Origin: an uncultured Lachnospiraceae bacterium
Lineage (GTDB): Bacteria; Bacillota; Clostridia; Lachnospirales; Lachnospiraceae
Assembly (NCBI GenBank): GCA_944376125.1
Contig: CALWBQ010000019.1
Coordinates: forward strand, 1-43,752
DNA length: 43,752 bases
Reading direction: 5' to 3'
The position numbers and the translations under genes are program-made. The notes below the pieces were generated by a model, which saw nothing but the letters and a program-made list of their open reading frames with translations, was not told the DNA's origin and made no database searches. Below are positions 33,388 through 41,938 of this stretch, piece after piece. Within the stretch, counting starts at the first letter, position 1. Each line of letters opens with the position of its first letter.

Positions 33388-34139
33388 AACCCAAGTTAGA
33401 GGTCAAAAATATTACAAAGACATTTTTTTCAGACAAAGGAGCGTTTCAAGCAGTAGAAGATGTCTCCTTTCAGATTCGGGAGGGCGAGTTCCTCGTCCTC
33501 CTGGGGCCGGGGAGATGCGGAAAGAGCGTCCTGTTAAATATTATCTCAGGGCTTCTGGAACAGACTTCGGGCGCGGTATATTTTAACGGTCAGGAAATTC
33601 ACGGAGTCAACCCGGAAATCAGCATGGTATTTCAGAAGACAGCAGTTATGCCTTTTAAGACAGTTCAGCAGAACGTGGAGCTGGGGTTAAAGTTTGCCGG
33701 GATGGACAAAAAGAAGAGGGCGGAAATTTCGGAACATTATATTAATCTGGTGGGGCTGAAGGGGTTTGAAAAATCCTATCCGCCTCAGCTGTCAGGAGGA
33801 ATGAAGCAGCGGGTAGGAATCGCAAGGGCATATGCGACAAACCCGGAAGTTTTGATTATGGACGAACCATTTGGACAGCTGGATGCTCAGACACGGTACT
33901 CGATGCAGAATGAGATCCTCCGGATCAGCGCAGAAGAAAAAAAGACGGTTCTGTTTGTCACCAATAATATTGAGGAGGCGTGCAGCCTGGGTGACCGCAT
34001 CGTGCTTTTAAGCGCTTGCCCGGCCAGGGTAAAGGAAATTTATGATCTGAACTATCTTCCAAAACCGCGAGATATTGTAAGCAAAGAATTCCTGGATATC
34101 CGGCAGAAAATATCGGATAATACAGATCTGGCATTATAA
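33372..34139 (+). CDS. ABC transporter ATP-binding protein, NitT/TauT type (subunit 1)
   Basis: 255 residues from ATG 33372. Walker A GPGRCGKS departs slightly from the usual GPSGCGKS but keeps the GKS. The signature LSGGMKQRVGIARA is intact, Walker B is LIMDEPFGQLD, and the H-loop position reads TNNIEEA where His is expected (usual THDIEEA). The C-terminus is of the SsuB/TauB type. It likely pairs with the second ATPase, supplying a good signature but lacking the H-loop His. Confidence 0.9.
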   Translation: MESNMKPKLEVKNITKTFFSDKGAFQAVEDVSFQIREGEFLVLLGPGRCGKSVLLNIISGLLEQTSGAVYFNGQEIHGVNPEISMVFQKTAVMPFKTVQQNVELGLKFAGMDKKKRAEISEHYINLVGLKGFEKSYPPQLSGGMKQRVGIARAYATNPEVLIMDEPFGQLDAQTRYSMQNEILRISAEEKKTVLFVTNNIEEACSLGDRIVLLSACPARVKEIYDLNYLPKPRDIVSKEFLDIRQKISDNTDLAL

Positions 34140-34158
34140 TACAGAAGAGGGTATAGCT

Positions 34159-34911
34159 ATGGAAAGAGATAACAGAGAAGTAAAAGTAAGGACAGAAAAT
34201 CTGACAAAACAGTTCGGAGATCTTCTGGTACTGGATAATATCAGTTTTGATGTGAAGAAGAATGAGTTCCTGTGCGTGGTCGGCCCTACAGGGTGCGGGA
34301 AGACGACATTTTTAAACTGCCTGACCAAAATTTATACTCCCAGCAAAGGGGAGATCTATATTGATGGAGAGCCTGCTGATCCCAAACGCCATAACATATC
34401 TTTTGTATTCCAGGAGCCATCAGCCTTTCCGTGGCTGACTGTCAGGGAAAATCTGGAGTTTGGCCTGGGAGTGAAGAAGGTGGATAAGAAGGAGATAAAA
34501 AGCAGAGTCGATAAAATACTGGATCTGATGGGATTGAAGGATGTTGAAAATGCTTATCCAAGAGAACTGTCGGTCAGCGTGGAGCAGAGGATTATCATTG
34601 GGCGCTCTTTTGTTATGCAGCCAGATCTGCTTCTTATGGATGAGCCGTATGGGCAGATGGATATCAAGATGAGATTTTACCTGGAGGATGAGGTCATCCG
34701 GCTGTGGAAGGAGCTGGGGAGCACAGTAATCTTTATCACCCACAATATCGAGGAGGCTGTTTACCTGGCAGAGCGCGTCCTGATTTTGACCAACAAGCCG
34801 ACGACGGTAAAAGAGTCATTAAAAATTGACCTTCCCCACCCGCGAAATATAGCGGATCCCAAATTCATTCAGTACCGAAACTATATCACAGAGGCTATCA
34901 AATGGTGGTAA
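34159..34911 (+). CDS. ABC transporter ATP-binding protein, NitT/TauT type (subunit 2, degenerate signature)
   Basis: 250 residues from ATG 34159. Walker A GPTGCGKTT, Walker B LLMDEPYGQMD and the H-loop THNIEEA are intact, but the signature reads LSVSVEQRIIIGRSF instead of LSGGxxQR. A heterodimer with the previous ATPase would therefore have one composite site with intact motifs and one impaired site, as in other asymmetric ABC proteins. That pairing is inferred from gene order. It is the last gene of the operon; no terminator was recognised between it and the gcv promoter 26 bases on. Confidence 0.9.
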   Translation: MERDNREVKVRTENLTKQFGDLLVLDNISFDVKKNEFLCVVGPTGCGKTTFLNCLTKIYTPSKGEIYIDGEPADPKRHNISFVFQEPSAFPWLTVRENLEFGLGVKKVDKKEIKSRVDKILDLMGLKDVENAYPRELSVSVEQRIIIGRSFVMQPDLLLMDEPYGQMDIKMRFYLEDEVIRLWKELGSTVIFITHNIEEAVYLAERVLILTNKPTTVKESLKIDLPHPRNIADPKFIQYRNYITEAIKWW

Positions 34912-34937
34912 TATCTGTGGAAAACTGTAAAAAAAGT

Positions 34938-34966
34938 TTGACAGTCTTTTAAAAATTGTGTTATAT
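34938..34966 (+). promoter_or_regulatory. Promoter of the glycine cleavage operon
   Basis: TTGACA (34938-34943), 17-bp spacer, TTATAT (34961-34966). Expected start near 34973, leaving a 340-base leader that contains the glycine riboswitch. Confidence 0.7.
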
Positions 34967-35023
34967 TGGTCATATCAGATACAAATAGTCTGAACATCGG
35001 ACAATTCAATAGGAGATCGGCAG

Positions 35024-35184
35024 ATGGATGCAGGAGAGACCGCATGTGGACGCGGCGCCGAAGGGGAAGGAGCAGAAAACTCTCAGGCAGAGGGACTGCA
35101 TCTGGACGAAACTCTGGAAAGCGAAAGCACCGACGAAGCAATTCCCGCCCGGCGGGGAGAATCTTTCAGGTTAAAGACAGAGCG
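35024..35184 (+). ncRNA. Tandem glycine riboswitch (gcvT element)
   Basis: Two consecutive glycine aptamers. Aptamer 1 (about 35024-35118) has P1 pairing GATGCAG (35027-35033) with CTGCATC (35096-35102), the core GCCGAAGGGG, and CTCTCAGGCAGAGGGAC. Aptamer 2 (about 35119-35184) has CACCGACGAAGCAA and TCTTTCAGGTTAAAGACAGAG, joined by the usual short linker. Glycine binding in known examples switches the downstream terminator so that gcv genes are expressed. Boundaries are approximate. Confidence 0.95.
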
Positions 35185-35216
35185 CATAGAAGAGAAATCT
35201 TTTGTGCGCTTTTTTT
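35181..35216 (+). terminator. Expression-platform terminator of the glycine riboswitch
   Basis: AGCGCA (35181-35186) pairs with TGCGCT (35205-35210) and the stem extends inward, followed by seven Ts. Its 5' arm overlaps the end of aptamer 2, as needed for mutually exclusive folding. Confidence 0.85.
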
Positions 35217-35225
35217 GCGCTATAA

Positions 35226-35247
35226 GCCCGGCAGCCGCCTGCCGGGC
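35226..35247 (+). other. GC-rich 9-bp hairpin downstream of the riboswitch terminator
   Basis: GCCCGGCAG (35226-35234) pairs with CTGCCGGGC (35239-35247) with a 4-base loop and no T tract. It lies between the terminator and the gcvT ribosome binding site, about 67 bases before the ATG, so it may pause polymerase or protect the 5' end. Confidence 0.4.
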
Positions 35248-35314
35248 CCGCACAAGCATCCATCTGCCAGTCTGCAGTGGAGGAAAAGAGTTCAGGCAGA
35301 AAGGAAGGAAAAAT

Positions 35315-36403
35315 ATGGAGAAGAAAACTCCTCTCTATGAGGCCCATGTCAGATACGGGGGAAGAATGGTACCATTTGCCGGCTACCTGCTCCCGGTTCA
35401 ATATGAGACCGGCGTGATCGCGGAGCATATGGCAGTGCGAACGGCCTGCGGGCTGTTTGATGTGTCCCATATGGGGGAAATCCTCTGTACAGGGGCAGAT
35501 GCGGTGGAAAATCTGAATCTGCTGCTGACCAACGATTTTACCCAGATGTATGACGGTCAGGCCCGCTACAGCCCCATGTGCAATGAGCAGGGCGGAGTTG
35601 TGGACGACCTGATTGTGTATAAGCTGGGGGAGAACCGGTATTTCATCGTGGTGAACGCCTGCAATAAAGATAGGGATTTCGCCTGGATGAAGGAGCACGG
35701 AAAGGGAGACGTGAAGTTTGAGAACATTTCGGACCAGGTCAGTCAGCTGGCTCTCCAAGGGCCGCTGGCGAAAAAAATTCTGCTGAAGATCACAGAGGAA
35801 GAGCAGCTCCCCAGGGCGTATTACAGCGCAAAGGCGGGCTGCTCGGCAGGAGGTATTCCCTGCATGATTTCCCGGACAGGTTATACCGGTGAGGCCGGCT
35901 ATGAGCTTTACACAGAGGCGGGATATGGGGAGAAGCTGTGGGAGGCTCTGATGGAGGCCGGCAGGAAAGAGGGGCTGATCCCCTGCGGTCTGGGGGCCAG
36001 GGACACTCTGCGCCTGGAGGCGGCTATGCCGCTGTACGGCCATGAGATGGACGATACCGTAACGCCTCTGGAGGCAGGGCTTTCCCATTTCGTCAAAATG
36101 GAGAAAGGGGATTTCATCGGGAAAGCGGCTCTGGAAAAAGCCGGGGAGCCGAAACGGATCCGCGTGGGCCTGAAGGTGACGGGCCGGGGGATTATCCGGG
36201 AGGAATGTCCGGTGTATGCGGGGGACACACAGGTGGGGATTACCACATCGGGAACCTTTGCGCCGTATCTGAAATATCCCATCGCCATGGCGCTGACAGA
36301 CAGGAACTATGGAAAAGCGGGGCAGGATTTAACGGCACAGGTGCGGGGCAGGATGATCGAAGCCCAGGTGGTGCCCCTTCCCTTTTATAAAAGAGCAAAA
36401 TAA
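35315..36403 (+). CDS. gcvT: Glycine cleavage system T protein (aminomethyltransferase)
   Basis: Transfers the methylene group from aminomethyl-lipoyl GcvH to tetrahydrofolate, releasing ammonia. 362 residues from ATG 35315 (AAGGAAGGAA upstream). The in-frame open stretch back to 35024 runs through the riboswitch and is not translated. Recognisable are [29 protein letters not shown] and the folate-site segments [13 protein letters not shown] and ARDTLRLEA. It is the first gene of the operon. Confidence 0.96.
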   Translation: MEKKTPLYEAHVRYGGRMVPFAGYLLPVQYETGVIAEHMAVRTACGLFDVSHMGEILCTGADAVENLNLLLTNDFTQMYDGQARYSPMCNEQGGVVDDLIVYKLGENRYFIVVNACNKDRDFAWMKEHGKGDVKFENISDQVSQLALQGPLAKKILLKITEEEQLPRAYYSAKAGCSAGGIPCMISRTGYTGEAGYELYTEAGYGEKLWEALMEAGRKEGLIPCGLGARDTLRLEAAMPLYGHEMDDTVTPLEAGLSHFVKMEKGDFIGKAALEKAGEPKRIRVGLKVTGRGIIREECPVYAGDTQVGITTSGTFAPYLKYPIAMALTDRNYGKAGQDLTAQVRGRMIEAQVVPLPFYKRAK

Positions 36404-36426
36404 AAACAGATAAGGAGGTAGCAGCT

Positions 36427-36807
36427 ATGAAGTATCCGCAGGAGCTTTTCTATTCAAAATCCCATGAGTGGGTAAAACTGAAGGGAGACTGTGCTTGGAT
36501 CGGAATCACCGATTTCGCCCAGGACGCCCTGGGGGATCTGGTCTATGTGAATCTCCCGGAGGTGGGAGACGAGGTGACAGCCGGGGAGACTTTTGCCGAT
36601 GTAGAGTCGGTGAAGGCGGTGTCGGACATCTATTCCCCAGTGACAGGCACGGTGGCGGAGGTCAATGAGGCTCTTCTGGATGCGCCGGAAGCGATCAACC
36701 AGTCCCCCTATGAGGCATGGCTGATAAAGGTGGAGGGCATCACGGACAGGGAGGAGCTTTTGTCAGCCGACGCATACCAGGAGATGGCGGAGGCAGAGCA
36801 AAAATAA
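36427..36807 (+). CDS. gcvH: Glycine cleavage system H protein
   Basis: 126-residue shuttle protein that carries the lipoyl arm between the P, T and L proteins. Lipoylated K63 lies in the [13 protein letters not shown] motif; the [13 protein letters not shown] segment is also typical. AAGGAGG precedes the ATG. The lipoate ligase needed for its modification is encoded in the same operon. Confidence 0.97.
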   Translation: MKYPQELFYSKSHEWVKLKGDCAWIGITDFAQDALGDLVYVNLPEVGDEVTAGETFADVESVKAVSDIYSPVTGTVAEVNEALLDAPEAINQSPYEAWLIKVEGITDREELLSADAYQEMAEAEQK

Positions 36808-36823
36808 CAACAGGAGGTGCGGC

Positions 36824-38143
36824 ATGGGGGCTTACATTCCCAATACAGAGAAGGAACGCTGGGATATGCTGAAGGCTGCCGGGTTTTCCGATTTTTCTGA
36901 GCTCTACGCTGATGTGCCGGAGGGGATCCGGCTGAAGGGCAGTCTGGCACTGCCTCCCGGACAGGCGGAGCTTCCGGTCAGGAGAAGCATGGAGAAGCTG
37001 GCGGGGGAAAATCAGGTCTTTGCCCATATTTTCCGGGGCGCAGGTTCCTACCGCCACTACATACCGGCTATCGTGGATGAGATTGCCACGAGAGAAAAGT
37101 TTGTGACGGCCTATACGCCTTATCAGGCAGAGATCAGCCAGGGAATTCTTCAGTCTATTTTTGAGTACCAGACGATGATCTGCCAGCTGACCGGCATGGA
37201 GGTGTCCAACGCCTCTGTCTACGACGGGGCCACTGCGGCGGCGGAGGCCGCCGCCATGTGCATCGGGAAGAAACGGCATACCGTCCTGGTCAGCGGGGCA
37301 GCAGATCCCGGTGTGCGCAGAGTGATAAAAACCTATTGCTTTGGCAATGGAAGCCGGTATCTGGAAATCCCGGAGAAGGACGGGGTTACGGACAGAGGGA
37401 AACTCTCAGAGCTCCTTTCCGATGAGACAGCCTGCGTCTATGTGCAGCAGCCCTCTTATTACGGGTGCCTGGAGGACATGGACAGCCTGTGTGAGATGGC
37501 CCACGGGGCGGGAGCAAAACTGATTGCCGGCTGCAATCCCATCTCTCTGGCCGTTTTAAAGACGCCGGGAGAGTACGGGGCCGATATTGCCGTGGGGGAG
37601 GGGCAGCCCCTTGGAATCCCCATGGCATTCGGCGGGCCGTATCTGGGCTTTATGGCGGCCACAAAAGAAATGTTCCGGAAACTGCCGGGCCGTATCGTGG
37701 GCCAGACGGTGGACCGGGACGGAAAAAGAGGCTTTGTGCTGACCCTGCAGGCCAGAGAGCAGCATATCCGCCGGGAAAAGGCCGGGAGTAATATCTGTTC
37801 CAATGAGGCGCTGTGCGCCATGCGGGCCGCTGTTTATCTGGCGGCCATGGGGGCTCGGGGGCTTGAGGAGGCGGCAAAACAGTGCGCTGCCAAGGCCCAC
37901 TATCTGCAGAAGGCACTGAAGGGGGCAGGATTGTTCAGGGAACATTCCGGAGAATTTTTCCACGAGTTTGTGACTGCCTCCGACACGCCGGCAGAGGCGA
38001 TTCTGAAGGCGCTGGAGAGAAAAGGGATTTTAGGCGGTCTTCCCCTGGACGGGAAAAGGATCCTCTGGTGCGCGACGGAGATGAATACCATAGAGGAAAT
38101 CGATGAGACAGCGGCGATTGCAAAGGAGGTGACGGGAGTATGA
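36824..38143 (+). CDS. gcvPA: Glycine dehydrogenase (decarboxylating) subunit 1
   Basis: N-terminal half of the P protein, which decarboxylates glycine together with subunit 2. 439 residues, the usual split-type length. Conserved segments include [24 protein letters not shown] and [11 protein letters not shown]; the subunit lacks the PLP lysine, which is in GcvPB. AGGAGGTG is the ribosome binding site. It shares 4 bases with gcvPB. Confidence 0.96.
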   Translation: MGAYIPNTEKERWDMLKAAGFSDFSELYADVPEGIRLKGSLALPPGQAELPVRRSMEKLAGENQVFAHIFRGAGSYRHYIPAIVDEIATREKFVTAYTPYQAEISQGILQSIFEYQTMICQLTGMEVSNASVYDGATAAAEAAAMCIGKKRHTVLVSGAADPGVRRVIKTYCFGNGSRYLEIPEKDGVTDRGKLSELLSDETACVYVQQPSYYGCLEDMDSLCEMAHGAGAKLIAGCNPISLAVLKTPGEYGADIAVGEGQPLGIPMAFGGPYLGFMAATKEMFRKLPGRIVGQTVDRDGKRGFVLTLQAREQHIRREKAGSNICSNEALCAMRAAVYLAAMGARGLEEAAKQCAAKAHYLQKALKGAGLFREHSGEFFHEFVTASDTPAEAILKALERKGILGGLPLDGKRILWCATEMNTIEEIDETAAIAKEVTGV

Positions 38144-39576
38144 AACTGATATTTGAGCGGGGCGCTGAGGGGCGAGGCTGTTCTATTTTGCCTCCCTGTG
38201 ATGTGCCGGAGGTGGAATTTTCCCGAAAAAGAGAGACGAAACTTTGCCTTCCTTCCCTGTCGGAGACGGAGATCAACCGGCACTACTCGGAGCTGGAAAA
38301 ACAGGTGTACGGCGTCAACAGCGGCTTTTATCCCCTGGGATCCTGCACCATGAAATACAATCCCAAGGTCAATGAGGCTGCGGCTGCCCTGCCGGGCTTT
38401 TCCGGCCTCCATCCGCTTCAGCCGGAGCACACAGTCCAGGGAGCCCTGGAGCTGCTGAACAGGTCGGAGAAGGCTCTGTGCGAGATTACCGGGATGGACC
38501 GGATGACGTTCCAGCCAGCGGCGGGAGCCCACGGGGAATTTACCGGGCTTCTCCTGATCAAAGCGTATCATCAGAAGCGCGGCGAGGGGGAGAAGAGAAC
38601 CAAAATCCTGGTGCCGGACTCGGCCCACGGTACAAACCCTGCCAGCGCGGCCATGGCCGGGTTTAAGGTGGTCAATATTCCCTCCGGCCCGGACGGCTGC
38701 GTGGACCTGGAGAAGCTGCAGGAGGCAGCCGGGGAAGACACGGCGGGCTTGATGCTCACCAATCCCAACACAGTAGGGCTTTTTGACAAAAATATTTTGG
38801 AGATTACCGGGATCGTCCACGGTGCAGGCGGCCTCTGCTACTATGACGGGGCAAATCTGAATGCGGTGATGGGGATCGTTCGGCCTGGAGACATGGGCTT
38901 TGACGTGATACACCTTAATCTCCACAAGACCTTCTCCACACCCCATGGCGGCGGCGGGCCGGGGAGCGGGCCTGTGGGGTGCAAGGAATTTCTGGCCGCC
39001 TTCCTGCCAGGAAAGGCGGCAGAGAGAAGGGAAGACGGGACGTATGAATTTGAAACCCCAGCTGAGAGCATCGGGGCGGTTCGCAGCTTCTGGGGAAATT
39101 TCCTGGTGGTGGCAAAGGCATACGCCTATATCCTGAGCCTGGGGGCAGAGGGAATCCCGGAGGCGGCGGAGAGCGCAGTGCTTAATGCCAATTACCTGAA
39201 GAAAAAGCTGGAGGATATCTATCCAATGGCTTACCCCGGCACCTGTATGCACGAGTTTGTCATGGACCTGTCCAAGATAAAAGAGAAGACCGGCGTCACC
39301 GCTCTGGATATTGCCAAAGGGCTCCTGGACGGCGGCATCCATCCGCCTACCATGTATTTCCCGCTGATTGTCCATGAGGCACTGATGTTTGAGCCCACGG
39401 AGACAGAGAGCAGGGAGACCCTGGATGAGGCGGCAGAGCTTCTGCGGAAGCTGTACCGGACGGCCTGCGAGAACCCAAAGGAGCTCCATGAGGCGCCGAT
39501 TCATACCCCAGTGAGACGCCTGGACGAAGTGCAGGCGGCCAGAAAGCCTGTCCTGAGGTATTCCTATGATTTGTAA
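38140..39576 (+). CDS. gcvPB: Glycine dehydrogenase (decarboxylating) subunit 2
   Basis: PLP-bearing subunit of the P protein, 478 residues. The PLP lysine K263 lies in [16 protein letters not shown]. Other conserved segments are [25 protein letters not shown] and [10 protein letters not shown]. It overlaps gcvPA by 4 bases and runs 11 bases into lplA. With GcvPA it forms the heterotetrameric P protein found in many bacteria. Confidence 0.96.
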   Translation: MKLIFERGAEGRGCSILPPCDVPEVEFSRKRETKLCLPSLSETEINRHYSELEKQVYGVNSGFYPLGSCTMKYNPKVNEAAAALPGFSGLHPLQPEHTVQGALELLNRSEKALCEITGMDRMTFQPAAGAHGEFTGLLLIKAYHQKRGEGEKRTKILVPDSAHGTNPASAAMAGFKVVNIPSGPDGCVDLEKLQEAAGEDTAGLMLTNPNTVGLFDKNILEITGIVHGAGGLCYYDGANLNAVMGIVRPGDMGFDVIHLNLHKTFSTPHGGGGPGSGPVGCKEFLAAFLPGKAAERREDGTYEFETPAESIGAVRSFWGNFLVVAKAYAYILSLGAEGIPEAAESAVLNANYLKKKLEDIYPMAYPGTCMHEFVMDLSKIKEKTGVTALDIAKGLLDGGIHPPTMYFPLIVHEALMFEPTETESRETLDEAAELLRKLYRTACENPKELHEAPIHTPVRRLDEVQAARKPVLRYSYDL

Positions 39577-40549
39577 ACTGGGAATCATCCGGGCGGAAGG
39601 GGTGGATCCCTATGCCAATCTGGCGCTGGAGGAATATCTGACCTTTCATGTGGAAGAGGGGCAGGTGATTCTTTATCTGTGGCAGAACCGGAATACAGTT
39701 GTGATCGGCAGAAATCAGAACGCCTGGACAGAGTGCCGGGTAGAGGAGATGAAAAGAGACGGCGTGCTCCTGGCTCGCCGTCCCTCCGGGGGAGGAGCGG
39801 TCTACCATGACGCGGGAAACCTGAACTTCTCTTTTATTGCCAGGAAGGCGGATTACTCTGTAGACCGCCAGCTCTCAGTGCTGTTGGCGGCGGCGGAAAG
39901 CCTTGGGGTCCAGGCGGAGAAAACCGGGCGAAACGATGTGACAGTGGGCGGGTATAAAATCTCCGGAAACGCTTTTTATCAGTCAGGAGATTACTGCTGC
40001 CACCACGGCACTCTGCTGCTTTCCGTCAAAAAAGACAAAATGGCTGGATACCTGAATGTGCCGGCAGAGAAGCTGAGATCAAAAGGCGTGGCTTCTGTGA
40101 AAAGCCGGGTAGAAAATCTGTCCCGCTGGATTCCCGGCATCACGCCGGAAAAAGCCGCCGCCGCTATGGAGAGGGCTTTTGAAGAGACTTACGGGCAGAA
40201 GGCAGAGAGGGTAGAACTCTCCGGCCAGGCCCGGCATGAGGTGATGGCCGGAAGGGAGCGTTTTGCTTCTGAGTCCTGGAACTATGGAAAAGAGACTGAA
40301 GCTACATTCCAGACAAAGGGGCGCTTCCCCTGGGGCGGCATTGAGATCGGCTTCCAGGCGGAGGCCGGGATCGTCCGGGAATGTAGGATCTTCTCTGACG
40401 CCATGGATGAGAGCTGGATCGGCCGGCTCAGAGAGGTTTTTACCGGTGTCCCTCTCCGGGAGGCGGAACTTCTGGAAGCCCTGGCCGGGAGCGGCGGCCC
40501 TCCGGAGGCCGTCCGGGATGTGGAAAACCTGCTCCGGCAGAGTATGTGA
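39566..40549 (+). CDS. lplA: Lipoate-protein ligase A
   Basis: Activates free lipoate with ATP and attaches it to GcvH. 327 residues with the ligase catalytic domain ([31 protein letters not shown] with the reactive Lys) and a C-terminal accessory domain (about residues 245-325) as in E. coli-type LplA. It overlaps gcvPB by 11 bases. Its presence in the operon indicates lipoate salvage rather than LipA/LipB synthesis, none of which is in view. Confidence 0.93.
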   Translation: MICKLGIIRAEGVDPYANLALEEYLTFHVEEGQVILYLWQNRNTVVIGRNQNAWTECRVEEMKRDGVLLARRPSGGGAVYHDAGNLNFSFIARKADYSVDRQLSVLLAAAESLGVQAEKTGRNDVTVGGYKISGNAFYQSGDYCCHHGTLLLSVKKDKMAGYLNVPAEKLRSKGVASVKSRVENLSRWIPGITPEKAAAAMERAFEETYGQKAERVELSGQARHEVMAGRERFASESWNYGKETEATFQTKGRFPWGGIEIGFQAEAGIVRECRIFSDAMDESWIGRLREVFTGVPLREAELLEALAGSGGPPEAVRDVENLLRQSM

Positions 40550-40561
40550 AGGAGAATGAGC

Positions 40562-41938
40562 ATGAAAAATGAGAACTATGGCCTTGTGGTCATCGGCGCG
40601 GGGCCTGGAGGATATACAGCGGCCCTGGAGGCCGCAAAGGGGGGAATCAGAACAGCGGTTGTGGAGAGAAACCTGACAGGAGGCACCTGTCTGAACAGAG
40701 GCTGCATTCCCACTAAAGTTATGCTTTACGGCTCTGAGCTTTTCCAGCATCTCCAGAAGGCCGGGGACTACGGGGCGGAGGCCGAAGCGGTGAAGATGGA
40801 TTTGGAGCGCCTGGCGGCCAAAAGGAGAGAGGTTCAGGACACCCTGCGCCAGGGGATCGAGAGCCTCTTTAAGAAAGAGAAGGTGGAGCTTGTCCGGGGG
40901 GAGGCAGAGATCTTGGACAGAGTGACAGTAAAGGCAGGGGAAAGAATCTTAAAGACAGAGAGGATCCTCATCGCCACAGGTTCAGAGCCTTCCGCAATCC
41001 CGGTTCCGGGGGCAGACCTTCCAGGGGTGGTCACCAGCGATGGGATCCTGGATATGTCTCTGAACGGGATTCAAAAGGTGCTGATTACAGGCGGAGGCGT
41101 CATCGGGACCGAGTTTGCCTGTGCCCTGAACAACCTTGGGATCCAGGTGGTGATTGTGGAGGCTCGGGACAGGATGCTTGCCGGCATGGATAAGGAGATT
41201 TCCCAGAGCATTCGTCAGCTTTTTAAAAAGCGGGGAATCGAAGTGCATCTCTCTGCTGCGGTCAGGGAATTCCGGCGGGAAGATCATGGCGGCGTTGCCT
41301 GCTTGTTTGAGGAGAAAGGTCAGGAGGAGACGGTCAGCGCTGATCTGGTTCTGATAGCGGCGGGCCGCCGTCCCTGCACGAGGGGGATTGATACAGAGCG
41401 TCTGGGGATCCGGACAGAGAAAGGCAGGATCCTGGTGGATGAGAATGGGGAGACAAGCGTTCCCGGCATCTATGCTCTGGGAGATGTGACAGGGGGCGTC
41501 CAGCTGGCCCACAGGGCCTCCGCTCAGGCAAAGAAAATGGCAGCACACTTCTGCAAAAAAACTTCACCTGTGGTTCTGGAATCAGTTCCCTCCTGTGTCT
41601 ACACAGATCCGGAAATTGCCAGCGTGGGACTCACAGAAGCCCAGGCCAAAGAAAAGGGAATCCAGGCTGTTTCTGCAAAATATCCCATGCTGGCCAATGG
41701 TAAGACGGTGGCGGAAAACGGGGAGAGGGGCTTCATCCGCATTGTGGCGGAAAAGGGCACGGGAAAGTTCCTGGGTGCCCAGATGATGTGCGGCAGAGCC
41801 ACGGATATGATTGCCCTCTGTGCTGTCGCCGTAAGCTGCGGTCTCACACTGCGGCAGATGGCATCCGCTGTCTATCCCCACCCCACTTACTCTGAGGGAA
41901 TCGGGGAGGCAGTGGAGCTGTGTATGGAGAAGATCTAA
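40562..41938 (+). CDS. lpdA: Dihydrolipoyl dehydrogenase (L protein)
   Basis: Flavoprotein that reoxidises dihydrolipoyl-GcvH with NAD+. 458 residues from ATG 40562, chosen over ATG 40556 because AAGGAG is then at proper spacing. FAD motif GAGPGGYTAAL, redox disulfide C43-LNRG-C48, NAD motif GGGVIGTEFA, and the C-terminal HPTYSEG His-Glu dyad are present. No lipoyl domain is fused at the N-terminus. The stop codon overlaps the convergent antiporter gene by 4 bases. Confidence 0.95.
   Translation: MKNENYGLVVIGAGPGGYTAALEAAKGGIRTAVVERNLTGGTCLNRGCIPTKVMLYGSELFQHLQKAGDYGAEAEAVKMDLERLAAKRREVQDTLRQGIESLFKKEKVELVRGEAEILDRVTVKAGERILKTERILIATGSEPSAIPVPGADLPGVVTSDGILDMSLNGIQKVLITGGGVIGTEFACALNNLGIQVVIVEARDRMLAGMDKEISQSIRQLFKKRGIEVHLSAAVREFRREDHGGVACLFEEKGQEETVSADLVLIAAGRRPCTRGIDTERLGIRTEKGRILVDENGETSVPGIYALGDVTGGVQLAHRASAQAKKMAAHFCKKTSPVVLESVPSCVYTDPEIASVGLTEAQAKEKGIQAVSAKYPMLANGKTVAENGERGFIRIVAEKGTGKFLGAQMMCGRATDMIALCAVAVSCGLTLRQMASAVYPHPTYSEGIGEAVELCMEKI

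Noticed and set aside
26543..34911. Isethionate or DHPS sulfite-lyase pathway
   Set aside because: Tempting because of the TauT-type importer, but no sulfite reductase, aldehyde dehydrogenase or sulfite exporter is nearby and the enzyme's subclass cannot be fixed from motifs alone.
35024..35314. In-frame N-terminal extension of gcvT
   Set aside because: It runs through the glycine riboswitch and its terminator; the ATG at 35315 has a good ribosome binding site and matches family N-termini.
37900..39588. Long minus-strand open frame (562 codons) opposite gcvPA/gcvPB/lplA
   Set aside because: It is antisense to three well-recognised genes, has no family motifs or ribosome binding site, and reflects high-GC third positions in the real genes.
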